Source: Zygnema cylindricum (Eukaryota; Streptophyta; Zygnematophyceae; Zygnematales; Zygnemataceae). From it: a stretch of DNA of 64,000 bases. The notes below the pieces were generated by a model. That model was not told the origin of the DNA. It was given only the letters and a program-made list of their open reading frames with translations, and did no database searches. The number at the start of each line of letters is the position of its first letter. Within the stretch, counting starts at the first letter, position 1. Both the position numbers and the translations under genes were made by a program. Shown piece after piece: positions 33,283 through 45,400 of this stretch. The DNA lies in assembly GCA_037447655.1 (NCBI GenBank), contig JBBHKE010000579.1:186001-250000 (forward strand), read 5' to 3'.

Positions 33283-33962
33283 TGATTTATCTGGCAACCT
33301 AAACCTTTCATTAAATTTTCCTTTTCTCCCCTATCCTTTAAGGCTCCTTCTAGATTTACTTCTCCCCTTTCCTTGAAATCTGTTGAAGTCTCTTTTTTCG
33401 ACCAATTTTCTGTCCTTGAAATATCTATTAGAATATCCTCAATATTTTGATTTTTCTTCTTCCAATTTTAATTCTAGATCTTGCTTTCTCATTTCTAAGT
33501 CATTTATCCTACACTCATTGACATCCTCATCATGTTTAACTCCCTCAAGTACCTCCTATCTCTTTACTTCATTTATACCTCCAAAAACAATGTTGCTTTC
33601 GTGGAATTTGTGTGTTTTTCTCTCTTCCCTATACTACCAATGTGGAGAAGCTCCTTACTATCATCATCGTGTTTCTCCTCTCACCCTTCTTCCTCCTCAT
33701 TCACATTCGAAGTTCTAATTTATTTCAGCCAAGGGTATTCCGCCATATAGTGACCCCGTTCCTTGCAAAAGAAGCAAGCTCCTCCTTTCGAAGCTCCCCT
33801 TTTTTTTCCTCTTCCTCTCATTCCACCAAAGTTCCAATAAGGTTTATCTTTATTTTTCTTCCTCTCATCACGCTTCTGGCAGTCACCACCAGCTGTTAGT
33901 GCATTCATCTTGAGTGGAAGCATTCCGTCGTCCATCGGTCGACTGAAATCCCTTGAACACTT
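33283..33962 (+). pseudogene. LRR exon 3, split by an insertion
   Basis: The acceptor GTCTCACAG is followed by 16-17 exon bases (DLSGN) and then unrelated sequence. The rest of the exon (LSGSIPSSIGRLKSLEHL) continues at 33910-33962 and ends at donor GTAAGACAC. Adding the two parts gives the expected 72 nt apart from two bases lost at the junction. The insertion destroys this repeat, so the gene is broken or the exon is skipped. Confidence 0.65.
33300..33909 (-). mobile_element. Retrotransposon gag fragment inserted in LRR exon 3
   Basis: Minus-strand sequence at about 33725-33905 encodes a basic, Gly/Lys/Arg-rich segment followed by CFFCKERGHYMAEYPW. This is a CCHC zinc knuckle whose last cysteine is replaced by tyrosine, as found near the end of retrotransposon gag. 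The remaining inserted sequence continues toward lower coordinates without a clear protease. No LTRs or target duplication could be identified. Confidence 0.55.
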
Positions 33963-34662
33963 GTAAGACACATGACAATATGGTTTATGTTATACATCAA
34001 AAGTGTTCTCTAAATGGTTTTGGTTTCTGGTGGAGGTTTTCGGTGGAGGACAAGGGAATTGCTCTTGTGGTTTTTGGTGGTGGTTTTTGGTGGAGGACAG
34101 GGGAATTGTTGTATCAAATTTTAGAACATGTGGGGAGGAGAAGAGAGGTTGCTGGTGGATACGAAAGGTGACGATTGTTGGGATGGAAGAGAAAACATGT
34201 CTTTAAGTATATAAGAGAGGATTAGGGGGGAGGGTGGGAATGAGGGATTACGTTCAAAGACCAAAGAAGTTGATTTCTACATTGGTATACATGATGAGAG
34301 CGAGGGCGGAAAGGAGGGAGGTGTGGGTAAGCGAATGATGGAATTTTTAAGGAGAGGGGGTGAGGGAGGCATGAGGAAGGGGAAATTGGAGGGTGAGGGA
34401 GAGGGAGGAGGGGGAAAGGGGGTAAAAGAGAATGAATGGTCTCGTTAGGAGAGGGGGGGGACCGGAGGGAATGGAAAAAGATTGTGGAACGAGTGAAATT
34501 TTAAGGACAAACGGGGGTGGTGGGGGAAAAGGATGAGCGATCTTATCAACAAAGGGAGGGGTGAAGGGGAAAAGGAGGAAAAGAGGGAGAATGGGGAGAG
34601 CCCATATAACTAAGAGGCACCCGCGTGGAATTTGGTATGATGGGGGTTGCGGTGTCTCACAG
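33963..34662 (+). other. Intron-like spacer between LRR exons 3 and 4
   Basis: It repeats the phrases of 32608-33282 (GTAAGACACATGACAATATG, AAACATGTCTTTAAG, GGGATTACGTTCAAAGACCA) and the closing CACCCGCGTGGAATTTGGTA before the next acceptor. An extra internal duplication of TTTTGGTGGAGGACAGGGG occurs around 34030-34105. Confidence 0.65.
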
Positions 34663-34720
34663 TGATTTATTTGGCAAGCAGTTGAGTGGAAGCATTCCGT
34701 CGTCCATTGAAACTCTAAGA
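34663..34720 (+). pseudogene. LRR exon 4, truncated
   Basis: After acceptor GTCTCACAG the frame reads DLFGKQLSGSIPSSIETL and then loses homology at about 34715, without the donor seen in the other modules. Retroelement-like sequence follows immediately, which suggests an insertion or deletion removed the end of this repeat. Confidence 0.55.
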
Positions 34721-34722
34721 CC

Positions 34723-34850
34723 TCCATTGGCCCTCAGAGTATGCAGATCCAAAAGAAGCTAATCTAGATAGTGCCGACTCCAAGTTGATATAAACCCAAG
34801 TGACTGACCCCTTGACAGTCAGAACCCCAATATAGATTCACCCCGAGGAT
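34723..34850. repeat. LTR-like sequence (copy 2)
   Basis: This stretch is a close relative of 272-400 at the left edge, including the phrase AATCTAGATAGTGCCGACTC, and starts with a related primer-site-like CCATTGGCC word. It abuts the truncated LRR exon 4. Confidence 0.5.
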
Positions 34851-35689
34851 AGGGGGAAAGGGATGAAGGGGATCATGAATAACGATGTCATATTTACTCG
34901 TCATAACAATGATGTATTATAATGAATAATGATAAATAAAAAAAAAAAATCATTATACGTTCTAGATAATAAATAGCCATTGATTGTAATAAATAACTTT
35001 GTATAACGCAGTTAGAAATAATAAATAGTCATCAAAGCAAGCGTAAATAATACTAAAAAGTACAAATAAATGATTATACTAAAAGGGTGAAAAAGGATCT
35101 TGAACAAAAATATAATGGTGATAAATATTCATAGTAATAACAAACAATTACGCAAAAAAACAAATTGCAATAATATATAATTATTAGACAATATTTATAA
35201 TTATTATTATAATTCTCAACACACGGTAATAATGTTGGTAAATTGTATTGAATTATAGCAAGTAATCAGTCCTTCATTTTTAATGGGGAAAAGAGAACCA
35301 TAAAATCTCATTGTTTTATTTTTTATCGTCAATATTTGAGATTTTTTTTCTTAAAGAAGTTGCATTCTTCTTTTGTAAAGCTAAACTTTATTATTTTATT
35401 TTATTTTATTTTGAAAGAAATCCAATTATTGAATATCAAGTCACTTGATGGAGGAAACAAAAAACAAGGACCATAGAAAGCGAGGGTGAAATCCATTAGA
35501 TTAAAAAAAATTGAACAAAATTATATTAATCAATTTTTGTAAGGTGTGTATTTGGTAAAAACTTATCACATTTAATTGTTGAATATTCTTACTGAGTTTT
35601 ATTTTTATTGTATAGCCTTGTAGCTCATAGTAAGTGGGAGGCACCTGGGGACGGGGGGGAGAGGGAGAGGAGAATGGCCGATGTTACAG
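34851..35689. other. AT-rich spacer before LRR exon 5
   Basis: Rich in ATAATAAATA words, with no coding signal. The last part (35610-35689) again resembles the end of an LRR-gene intron, with GGGAGGCACCTGGGG before the acceptor. Confidence 0.5.
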
Positions 35690-35761
35690 ATTTCTATTCA
35701 ACAACCAATTGAGTGGAAGCATTCCATCTTCCATAGGTCAACTGGCAAATCTCACATGGAT
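35690..35761 (+). CDS. LRR exon 5 (72 nt)
   Basis: Between acceptor TGTTACAG and donor GTAAGATACATGG lie 72 nt reading FNNQLSGSIPSSIGQLANLT, a clean plant-type leucine-rich repeat. The following intron starts like those of modules 2 and 3 (ACATGGCAACATGGTT, then GTGTTCTCTAAATGGT). Together with modules 1-4 it belongs to one amplified and partly decayed LRR gene. Confidence 0.65.
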
Positions 35762-37504
35762 GTAAGATACATGGCAACATGGTTCTCTTGCGCATCAAAC
35801 GTGTTCTCTAAATGGTGATGGTTTGTTTTCAAGCAAATTTCACCACATCAAAGATTTAAAAAAAATATATAGTTCAAAGGCGATTGCAACTATTAAAAAA
35901 CAAAGATTTTCTTTCTTTATTTTATTCATGTTTCAAAATTCAAAATGCAAGTTAAATTTTAAAACAAAATATATTGAAAATTGCAATTTACACTTGTTTT
36001 CAATAAGTAGATAAATATGTAATCAACAAAAAAAATTGCCGATATTAAATACTAATAAAGGTTGATTTTTAACAATAACATTAACAAACAGTACAAACAA
36101 ATACAATAGCAAAAATGATAGTATAAATAATAATTAAGTTATTAACTTCAAAAATATCGAGTAATAAATAAATAAATAAATTATTTGATAGTTAAAAGTA
36201 TTGTATCTGTATGCATACACAATCTAATGTTAAATAATAAATAGTTAACAATATTACCAAACAATCACAAGAGTAATATTTATTAATAACAAATAATAAT
36301 AAATAGTGCTAATATGTGATAATAATAAAAGTAAACAATAACAAAATAGTAAAAATCATATCTTATGAATATAGTACAATACTCAATATTAATTACAATT
36401 GTAAGTAATAATACTTGTAAAAATAGTGACAATAAATGAATTCAATAACAATAACTGAATTCCAATAATAATATACTTTTCATAATAGTGAAAAATAACA
36501 ATGATCTATACTTATTATTAAAAGTAATCATTTATCATAATATTTAATTGTACTAGGTTACAATAAAAATTTATAGATCCTTAAATACGAACAATTTTTT
36601 TTTTAGGAAAGGTGAATAAGAGTAATTTTATCTTTTGATGTTTTATAGGCCATATTTTATAATTTGTGTTTTTTTTAATGTACTTTCTATTTTTTGTAAA
36701 GTTAAACTTTGCAATTTTATCTTTTGATGTTTTATAGCTAATGTTTTATAATTTGTGTTTATTTTAAGGATTTTTTTTTTTTTTGTAGAGTTAAGCTTTT
36801 TTGACTTTTTTTCTTCCTATTTAAGAAAACTATGATTATGGAAAGTTAGGTGACATGATTGAGAAAGGAGGGAAAAAGGGTTCGTCACTAAAATTGATGT
36901 GTTGTGGAAACATTATACCTTCCTATTGTGTACATTTTTCTTCTACTTTGCTTTCATTGGTTTTGGTTATTATTATTCTCTAGTATGGGAGGACAAGTGG
37001 GGGCGAGAGCTTGTGACGAAAGCCATTTGTTGTGAAAACATTGTATGATTTTTATTCCTCCAAGTTTAAGCGATCTTTTGTTGTAGTGGTCAATTTGAAA
37101 ATATAAGCTAATTTTTCATAGCATCCACTCTTCTCTAATTATCTAATTAAGATTCATGAAAGCAGTAATATTAATAAAAAAAATCGTAGAAATTAATATA
37201 ATAATAATTATAAGCAGTAAGAGTTGAAATACACTTTAATTGTGTGATTGGCAAAACGTACGTTTTGTATTTATACGTTAGTTCTTATTGTATTACTCAA
37301 ATGCGGTACTATTGTTTCGCGTTTTTTATATGTCCGTTCATGGAAGTTTATTGTTTGTGGTACGGTTACCTTTACTACTATCGGTACATATACTCATCTA
37401 TCCGTACTTTAACGAGCCATTATTTTGTTGCCTTCATCTATCGCACCATTTACACGACTTTTCACAGATATCGTCCCGTATCAAAAAATGTACATTCACG
37501 ATAT
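35762..37504. other. Very AT-rich non-coding sequence
   Basis: Nearly all of this stretch is A and T, with AATAATAAATAG words and no credible gene. Phrases of the form GTTGTGGAAACATT recur near 36900 and 37035 and again near 38840 (GGTGTGAGAACATT), hinting at an old dispersed repeat. Confidence 0.6.
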
Positions 37505-38230
37505 TTATTGTTGATTGTTTGATTCTTAGGATAAACCTCCATCAGCCGAAAAGTGAGGTTGTTTATGAAAACCGTACATTTTGGTACCAATCCGTACTTC
37601 TTGTTTCTTTATAAAACATGTTTACTAAAGATATGCCAAGATTCTCCAAGCGTTTAGGTGAAAAATTTGACAGTCCGATTTTTTTGTTTTTTCGAATTTG
37701 AGCAATCGCTTATTCTATCCAATTTGTGACTAAAGAGGACACTGGCAACAAACTGGCCTTGTACAATTGGTACACTTAGAAATAAAAGGCGAGCGATGAC
37801 AACCTTGCAATTGGCAAATGCGAGGTGCCTTCGGACAAGGTGGATTCAAATCTATCGAAACTAACGAGAAAATCTTTGCCGAAGGATATCCACTGACGCT
37901 CCATATCCTCTGGCGCTTCTTTTACCATCCATTGACCTTCACGGGAAAAAATCACGTTTGGAACATAATAGTGCAATTCATACAACGATAAATTACGGAC
38001 GTATAGATATTAAAATTTATTACATTTTTAAAAATCTTAATATCACATCTAGATTTTGCGCTTGAAGAATCTTTGACGAATCCCAACGTTTGAACACAAC
38101 CTACTAACCGGAATAAAGCTCGTAGGCAAGTGGTACTTTGATGACACAACCTGATGGAATATTGATCAAAATATTACTACCATTACGAACTATTACCTGT
38201 CCGTACTATTATTGTCAACATCCGATGGAT
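37505..38230. repeat. Dispersed repeat C, copy 1
   Basis: Several blocks recur in the 55-58 kb region. ACCGTACATTTTGGTACCAA and AAGATTCTCCAA match 55440-55540. The GGTGGATTCAAATC block matches about 57110. ACCTGATGGAATATTGATCA (about 38148) matches about 58044. The shared order suggests one family with variable internal deletions. I see no coding frame or clear termini. Confidence 0.55.
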
Positions 38231-39520
38231 AAGCCCCTTAATCGGTTTCAAAACGGATTATTATCTAGTGCGCAATTCTAGTGGCCTTCAAGCTTTTGAA
38301 GTTGTGACCCTCCTTGCATGTACTTTTTTAAATTTTTCGGCTCAGTTTCTCTTCTGCGTGTAGTATAATTGTTCCACTCTAAACTTAGAGTTGACCTTAG
38401 TTGTAAAAAAACAAAAAGACAAGGAACTAAAAGGACAACCCAAAAGAATAAACTACAAAAGAAAAGAAAAAAAAAGCCTAAAGAAAACTGAACTACAACT
38501 ACTACTCTACTAAGCAAAAAAATTGACTAATAGAGATAAATGGTAATAATGATTTATAACAATTATGAAAAATTAAATATTTAAAAAATTATTTCTTGTA
38601 CTTTTCTATTTGTGTTCTGTCATATTTAATAATATCTAATTGTAGAAAATCAAAAGGCGTGATGGACCAAAAATAGGGAGAGTGGAGGTGGGAGGAGATT
38701 ATGATTGGAATCGATATGGTATGGAAGCATTAAAATTAACAATTTTGCCATTTTTTTTTCGAGAAGTTGTTGATCTGTGATGGACGAGTGGGGGGGAGAG
38801 GGGGGGAGGAGGAGCGAAAGGAATTGTGGCAAAACCCATGTGGTGTGAGAACATTTTATTTTGCAACTGTTTTTTTCCCTTTTTCTTGGTGTTTTTTTTC
38901 CCTATTTTTTGGTGTGTTTTTTTAACGGTTTTACATATTCTTATTTTTATGTTTATTGATTTTTTTAAACGACTACTCATCAAAATGCGAACAAAAATTT
39001 AGTGGCTGGTTGTAAAAAAAGTACACCACATTGTATATTTTAAGATGTAAATTTATTCTCTAATAGACAAACTTTTGGAGACAACAACCGAAAACATAAT
39101 CTACATTGTTTTTGTTCTTCAATTTTCTTGTAATGTCATTTCTTTAAGGGTTTTAAGTTTTCCATACGGAAAACTGTTAGTGTAGCTTCTTAAATACTTG
39201 GCGTATTCAGGAAACGTCCATGAAAAGTCAAGAATATTGGTTTCAAACATTTTATTTCTATTTCTAATATAATATTCCTTAACCAGTTGAAATGTCGTGT
39301 GCGTGGAGATTTTTTCAATTTTTAAAGCAAAGATGTTAGACACATTATGTGATATGAGAGTTCTTTTTCGATGAATTACTGTGTATAAATCGAGGTTGGT
39401 GCCTCCGTTAACAATTTTTATTTAGAACCGTTTTCATATTTTTTTTTGGTTTACTATTTTTTTTTCTTTTACAATGCTGGAGCACATTTGCAGTATTATT
39501 TCAAACAACTATTTCACCAG
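38231..39520. other. Non-coding stretch
   Basis: No gene recognised. Homopolymer-rich sequence dominates, and the minus-strand frames here are low-complexity. Confidence 0.5.
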
Positions 39521-39774
39521 GCCAATTGGAGTCAATACAATCGCATCATGTGAAGAGATGGAAACCAATTGCCTGTTTGGCTCAAGCCTCCCATTTGGGT
39601 GCAAATCCGAAGATCAACGAAGTAAAAGCGATTGTGAAGTGTTTTGCAATGCGACCCAACCAGGAGGGCCTTGTGGGGGAGGCGGTATATGCTCCAATGG
39701 CACGACCGGGAATTCACGTACATGTGCATGCAATAAAGGATACAGCAACCGAGCGAGCAAGTTCATTTGCAAAT
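39521..39774 (+). CDS. Candidate exon encoding a cysteine-rich EGF-like module
   Basis: The plus-strand frame carries many cysteines in a spacing like an EGF domain: CEVFCNATQPGGPCGGGGIC, then a NGTTGNSRTCACNKGYS segment and a last Cys near the end. A possible acceptor (TTTCACCAG) precedes it and GTATGT follows at 39775. EGF-like domains are extracellular and calcium-dependent or structural. It may belong to a receptor or secreted protein. Whether it is linked to the LRR exons 4 kb upstream is unknown. Neighbouring exons could not be found. Confidence 0.4.
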
Positions 39775-41518
39775 GTATGTTTTTCTTTCATAAGACGCAC
39801 ACTAGAATGACTTATCAAAGGAAATAAAAACGTTTTGTTGAGTTTTCATTCTTCTACTATTATGTTTGTTCTTTACTATGATATTTACTGTAGCATCTTT
39901 GTGTATGACGATAACTTCTAGCCAATTAAGATTTGAATAATGTAAAGCATGAAAAATGTATAATTAGCCATCCAGGAGCATTAAATTTAATTTGGAAATT
40001 TGATAATATATTCAACAAAATTTCTCATTACTAAGCACCAATGCTATCATTCCGTCCCATAGTTTTCTTCCTCCAAGGCGAATTTAAATATTTAAAAGAA
40101 AAACTCAAAAGCTCAAAATTCCTAACAACAAGATAGTGTTGGAAGTTCGCAATAATCATAGTAGTCGAGGTAGTTCATGTTTGGCATAATGACCATCATG
40201 TCAAGAATTCCCACATCTATTTGTTGTATTCAGCTCGAATATTGGCATATGTATTTGGCATTCACAATGGAAATATGGTTTTTATAATTATTCGGCTGTC
40301 AATTTTCTCGTTCACATTTTGTTGGACATTGAAATTTTCGCTTGTGGATTACGTGAACGTCAAAAGTGTGATCCTCAAATTTATTGAACAACAAATTGAA
40401 TGTCCATAAATTCCCCGAGTGTTGCAGATTTGCCACGAAATCCACAAACTTAGTGTATGAGATTTGCGGCAAAGATTTTAGATTTACACCAGTTTTTTTT
40501 TTTGATATGCAAATCAAAAATAATTTGAAAAAAAAAAAAATTCCCCTCAAATTGGCAATATTTGAATTTTAAATTTTTATATAAGAGTATCATTCAAATA
40601 CTCCCACCATTTATAGGATACCTGGCAAATATGAGAACCATGAATTCTTAAAAACAAGTACTAACAGGTTTTGAAACGGTTTTTCATTATCATTGTCTAA
40701 AATTTACAAATTTAGGGTTAAAAGTGACTAGTTTAACCACAAAAAATGGATTCAACTAACGATTTTTTTTCTGGTTGGCCTTCTGATTCCTAATGCATTG
40801 GACAAAAAGTTGAATAAATCTTGAATTTTAGGTAATTGTTTAGCACAAAAACTAATAGTAGTTATGTAATATTATATCAACCGCCCAAGCATTTTTTTTT
40901 CAATTGCAATCAAACAAAATGATGTGTATTTTTTAGGGTATTAACCTTACGTGTATTATGATATTAAGCCTATGTTTTATGACAAATCCCCACAAAAACA
41001 CAAGTTAGCGGTACTCCTACTACTATCTTAAAATACATTATTTTTAAAAGAAAGCTACAATATTTGACGAAGTTTATATGCTTAAAATATATAGCAATTG
41101 GGTCGAAATAATGTAGGTCTTTAATGTTCAACATTTTGTCTTATGTACGAAAAAGGGGTAATCAAACCATCCTCCTCGCTCCTCTCTCTCCACCCCTCAG
41201 TACAAAACCTCTCAAGTCTTTCTTCAACTTTGCCGTAGGCAACTTTTTTTTCCCTTTCCTTCAACTTTTCACCCCCACATTCTCCACTTATTACTTTCGC
41301 TTTAAGTATTTTTCCCTCGCTCTCATCCTATCTCATTCTATAGCTATATGTTATATAAAAAAAAAGAAAAACCTTAGAGTGTTTATTACCCCAATACCAT
41401 ATGCCATGTATATATAATTCTCCAATCATTAGTAGACTACTTTCCTAAAGACATTGTTGGTTTTGTGACAAGAAACTTTGCGGTTCATTCAAGAGCTTCT
41501 TCTCGTATTTTTTTGTAG
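39775..41518. other. AT-rich stretch without a recognised gene
   Basis: No conserved frame, RNA gene or terminal repeat was found; the frames near 40221-40572 are AT-driven. Confidence 0.5.
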
Positions 41519-41825
41519 TAATACAATATCCACCACCTCCACGTTCCTTCCCTCCACCTCCTCGTTCCTCCCCTCCACCACCTCCTCGTTCCTCCCCTCC
41601 ACCACCTCGCCGTTCCGCCCGACCTCCACCTCCACCGTCCCCACGCCCTCGGTCCTCTCCTCCAAACTCCCCACCTCGTTTCCCTCCTCTCTCTCCTCGT
41701 ACATGATACCAACCTCCTCGAGACCCCCTTCTTCTCTCCCTAAGACCAGCATTTGTGAGGAGCTTAAGGTGAAAGTTGTAGACTTTGGATGTGGGATAGG
41801 ATTTGGAAAAGAAGAAAGGCTTTGA
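41519..41825 (+). CDS. Candidate Pro/Ser/Thr-rich exon
   Basis: After TTTTTTTGTAG, a CCTCC-rich tandem stretch encodes in one frame PPPPRSSPPPPPRSS-like extensin-type repeats (to a TGA near 41705). In another, longer frame it encodes Ser/Thr/Pro repeats of the form FLPSTTSS. Such linkers are common in plant cell-wall and receptor proteins. The repeat itself, however, could be simple-sequence expansion. Neither frame shows a neighbouring domain. Confidence 0.25.
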
Positions 41826-42387
41826 CCAAGAATTTTGAAAGTCAAACCTGGAATTTATTAGTTGTAGCGACTAATAAGGGAAAGTTATTAATTAGACGTT
41901 TTTTCTTTATTGAATCGTCTAGTGGGTGTTGGTAGGTTGGTTATCTGGGTTGTTCGTTTAACGTTAGTTACTTTATGTTGATTTCCTAAACCTGTTTGTT
42001 TGGGTTGTTTTGGGAAGCTTTTTCAGAATGTTTTGACACAGTAGTCGGAGGTATTAGTTTTTTTTTTGAACATTTTCTAACTTCATATATTCATGTGCTT
42101 AACTTAACCATGGCGATTAAACCCGTTATCGAAATTAATGAAAATGAAAGGTCAAGAAAATTACCATTTTTTTTTTTTTTTTTGGGCCCAAATCCGTCGA
42201 AAATTACTTGTTAAACTCAAACTCGAGCCTATAATTCTTATTTTGCGTTTGTGAAATCGAACTTTGTGATACCAATATTTAAAGGACATGAACTTCATTG
42301 AAAATGGTTAAAATAATTATGAACCGATAAGTCAACACATCGTATTTTATGTTAAATGAACAATATTTGTAATTGATGAAATAGTTT

Positions 42388-42492
42388 CGCACCCCATTGC
42401 AACCATCGAATTGAGAATTCGACAAGTGTGCACAGGAAAAGATGTTTTAAGTGGCGAAAAAAATTTTAACACTAATAACGATGAGCGGTGTA
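42388..42492. mobile_element. Right half of a TACACCG-family MITE
   Basis: The sequence matches the right half of complete members, for example 56784-57005: a GCAACCATCG word, then GTGTGCACAGGAAAAGATGT, TTAAGTGGCGAAAAA and the end AACGATGAGCGGTGTA. The left half is missing. Confidence 0.7.
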
Positions 42493-45400
42493 GTGAAAAA
42501 TTCAATGTTTTGAAATTTATCTTTTTCATAACGTATAGATATAGGCCAAGGTAGGATGGTTGAGAATGAGAGGCACTACTAAAATAAAAAAAATTTTGGT
42601 GGTTTGCTAAACTAGTGCCTATATTTCAAGACTTATTCAACTCTTTTGGTCGGGGCATCAAAAATAATAACACAAACTTGCTTTAAAACGTGTTAATTGA
42701 GTTTATTTTACTACAATTAAACATTAGATTTAGACAAATTATTGGTTAGACAAAATGAGGCCTTTAACACCGAATTTTAAAATTTTAGTTATTGATTATG
42801 AAAACTGCTTAAGAAAAAAAAAACCGTTCACGTTTTAGTCAATTCTAGAAAAGGCAGTATTATGGTGAGAGGATACCCACGACCTTGATCCACCAGGGGA
42901 GAAAAAATAAGGCCATGCAAGAACAAAGTAATGTGATGGTTAAGGAAGGAGTAGATAGACATAAGTAGGGGATATTACCCTACAAAGAGGACCATACCCA
43001 CCCTTTTTTGGACCCCCATTCTCACCCACCTCACCCACGTGGCCAAAATTCACTTGCAGGCCACCTTTGGTGTTTATCGTTTTCTTTTTCCTCGGGAAGT
43101 TGTTTTGATGGCAAAACAAATTCACGAGAGAGCAGATATTCCTTTGAGATTTGACTACACTACCTACCCAAACGTCTTCGAAACCACTGGAATCTTTCCT
43201 ACAACTTTGGTCACGTTGGGTGTACTAGAGCATAAGAGATGCGACAAGAACAACAGAAAGAGGAAGCTAGAGGTAAGAGTGATCAAGAGAGAGGGAGAAA
43301 ACAAAAGAGAAAAAGACAACCAGAGAGAGAGAGGGGAAAAGATAGTCCCAAGGGAGAGAACATGTGTGTTTCGTAGATTGAGGGATTTGGGGAGTAAGCG
43401 CGGCCAAGGCTAGCCAACTGGATTAAAAGGCAAGGGAAATCTAGACCCCCAAGGAAAATTGAAGTTTCGAGACCCTCTTCGAACGACCAAGAAGGACATG
43501 AGGCAAGTTGAGCGAAGTATAGGATAGACACCATAAATAAAGATAAAATGCAAGAATGTAGACAAAAAAAGCTTCTCAAGGCCAGAGAGGATAAGCCATC
43601 ATGTAAGACAGAGGGTAAGAAGAACAAACAGCCGTGGGCTCGACCCTTGTGAAGCCCTTCGGTCATAGTTGCTCGAATAAAGGATCGCCATATCGACGGA
43701 TGAAGCAATAGGGTAGTGAATAAAAGCGCCGAGCATGTAAGGGAACTAATAGCTAGAATAAGATCGAAGACTTAGGGAGATCTTGAATCACAAACAGAAA
43801 TCACTATCTCACAATTAGAGAGAGAAAGGATAAGTGGATAAGATGGAAAAGAAGATGCGCTTCAGCCGTCACTGCCGTCCAAACCGATTCTTACACCGAT
43901 TCTTACAGGAGAATCTGGATGCATATGGAGGACTCCGTTAATTCAATGGAACCCTCGAGAAGTATGAACGAACGGGCAAATGACGTTAGAATTCCATAAG
44001 GTGGACTTCTGGCCCCAAAATGAGACGACCTCAACAAAGGAATTGTAGTGCGGCACAAATGGACAAGGGCGGCGAGGGAAGCCTCCATGCTAGGGGAAGA
44101 CGATAAAGATAGGGAATTTGGGAGATTACAGGGGCACCCGTGCGGTGGGACACTTCGCAACGGGACAAAACGACATCGAATGATTGAATATGATTAGAAT
44201 GCATCATTGCATACACCTAGGGCCTCTTTGCGACCTTCCCAAGGCCATCCCTCTAAGTACAGGTAACGCTATGTTTGGGAACTTTGCCATCCGACGTCAA
44301 AGGCTTGGAAATACTAATGGTAGTGAACTTACTTCCAAATGTTAGAGTTAGATTGTGCGAGAGGATTGAATATGGGTGGTAGGAGTTCCAACGGTAGATG
44401 GAGATAGTTTGCGTATAACCTATCTGTTGAAGTGCCTATCGAGTTTACCATCTCACCTACTTCTATTTATTTCCGTGTCGCCTTCTAAAGAGAGTATATT
44501 CAAGCTTTTGGTTGCCTTAGACAAACCCCTTGTTTACAAACTGTGTAAGTGATGTAATGTTCCAAAACTTGTAAAATATATAAATGGTGATGTTGTGATA
44601 CCCTCTGGCACCCTTAAGACCTTCGTAAGGCTTTTGACTCTTAAGTGATGTTTGCTATGCTAACACGTTGTTTTCCTCAACGTCATCCCTACCTTGCACA
44701 AAATTAACAGCTAAAGCCTTCATTATTTTTTCCTCTTAACAACTTTGATGAATATCGTTTTAATATGTAAGACCACTAGTTGGACAAGAGATTCTTAATC
44801 GGCCGAAAGAACCGTTTTGCCAACAATAGGCCAGTGAAATTTATGATTGCGATTCATGTTTGATTTCCATGGCTAGAATTGTATTAGCTACATACTTAGG
44901 TTATTAGGATTTGGCGGCGCTTTCTACTACCTCCGATTCAATTTTTTATGATGCCCCGTATTATTGCCTAGATTGTTCCCAAAGAGGAGCGTAAGTAGTA
45001 CAACCATGTCAAGAAGTTCATGCATCACAAGCGCCTCACACCCGAAATTAGGTGCCACTTTTCCCATCTCTCATAACTAACAACAAATCTAAACTTGGGG
45101 ACGACATCTCAACAAAATTAGCAGCCGTTGGACTTTGAAATTTATTAGAGGTCCTACATTTTCGCAAATGGCTTTCTCGCCGGCGTTTATTTTTAAAGCG
45201 GAAGGTTGGAGCGTACCTAAATGACTTTTTGGAAACTCTAATTGATGGCTGACTAGTTGACGTCTATCTTACGTGCATGTTTAAGTCTGCTTCTGACACC
45301 TTTCCTTAAGTGCCATCCTTTTGTTCGCAACTCTAGGATTCATATACTTCATTACTGATACAAAAGGGAATGTACTTCTACGCGCATGATTTGGTGGTAG

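Noticed and set aside
43039-43413. 124-codon frame as a gene
   Set aside because: The second half is low-complexity Lys/Arg/Glu from purine-rich DNA, and the first half has no recognisable domain; kept only as a possible exon within a non-coding entry.
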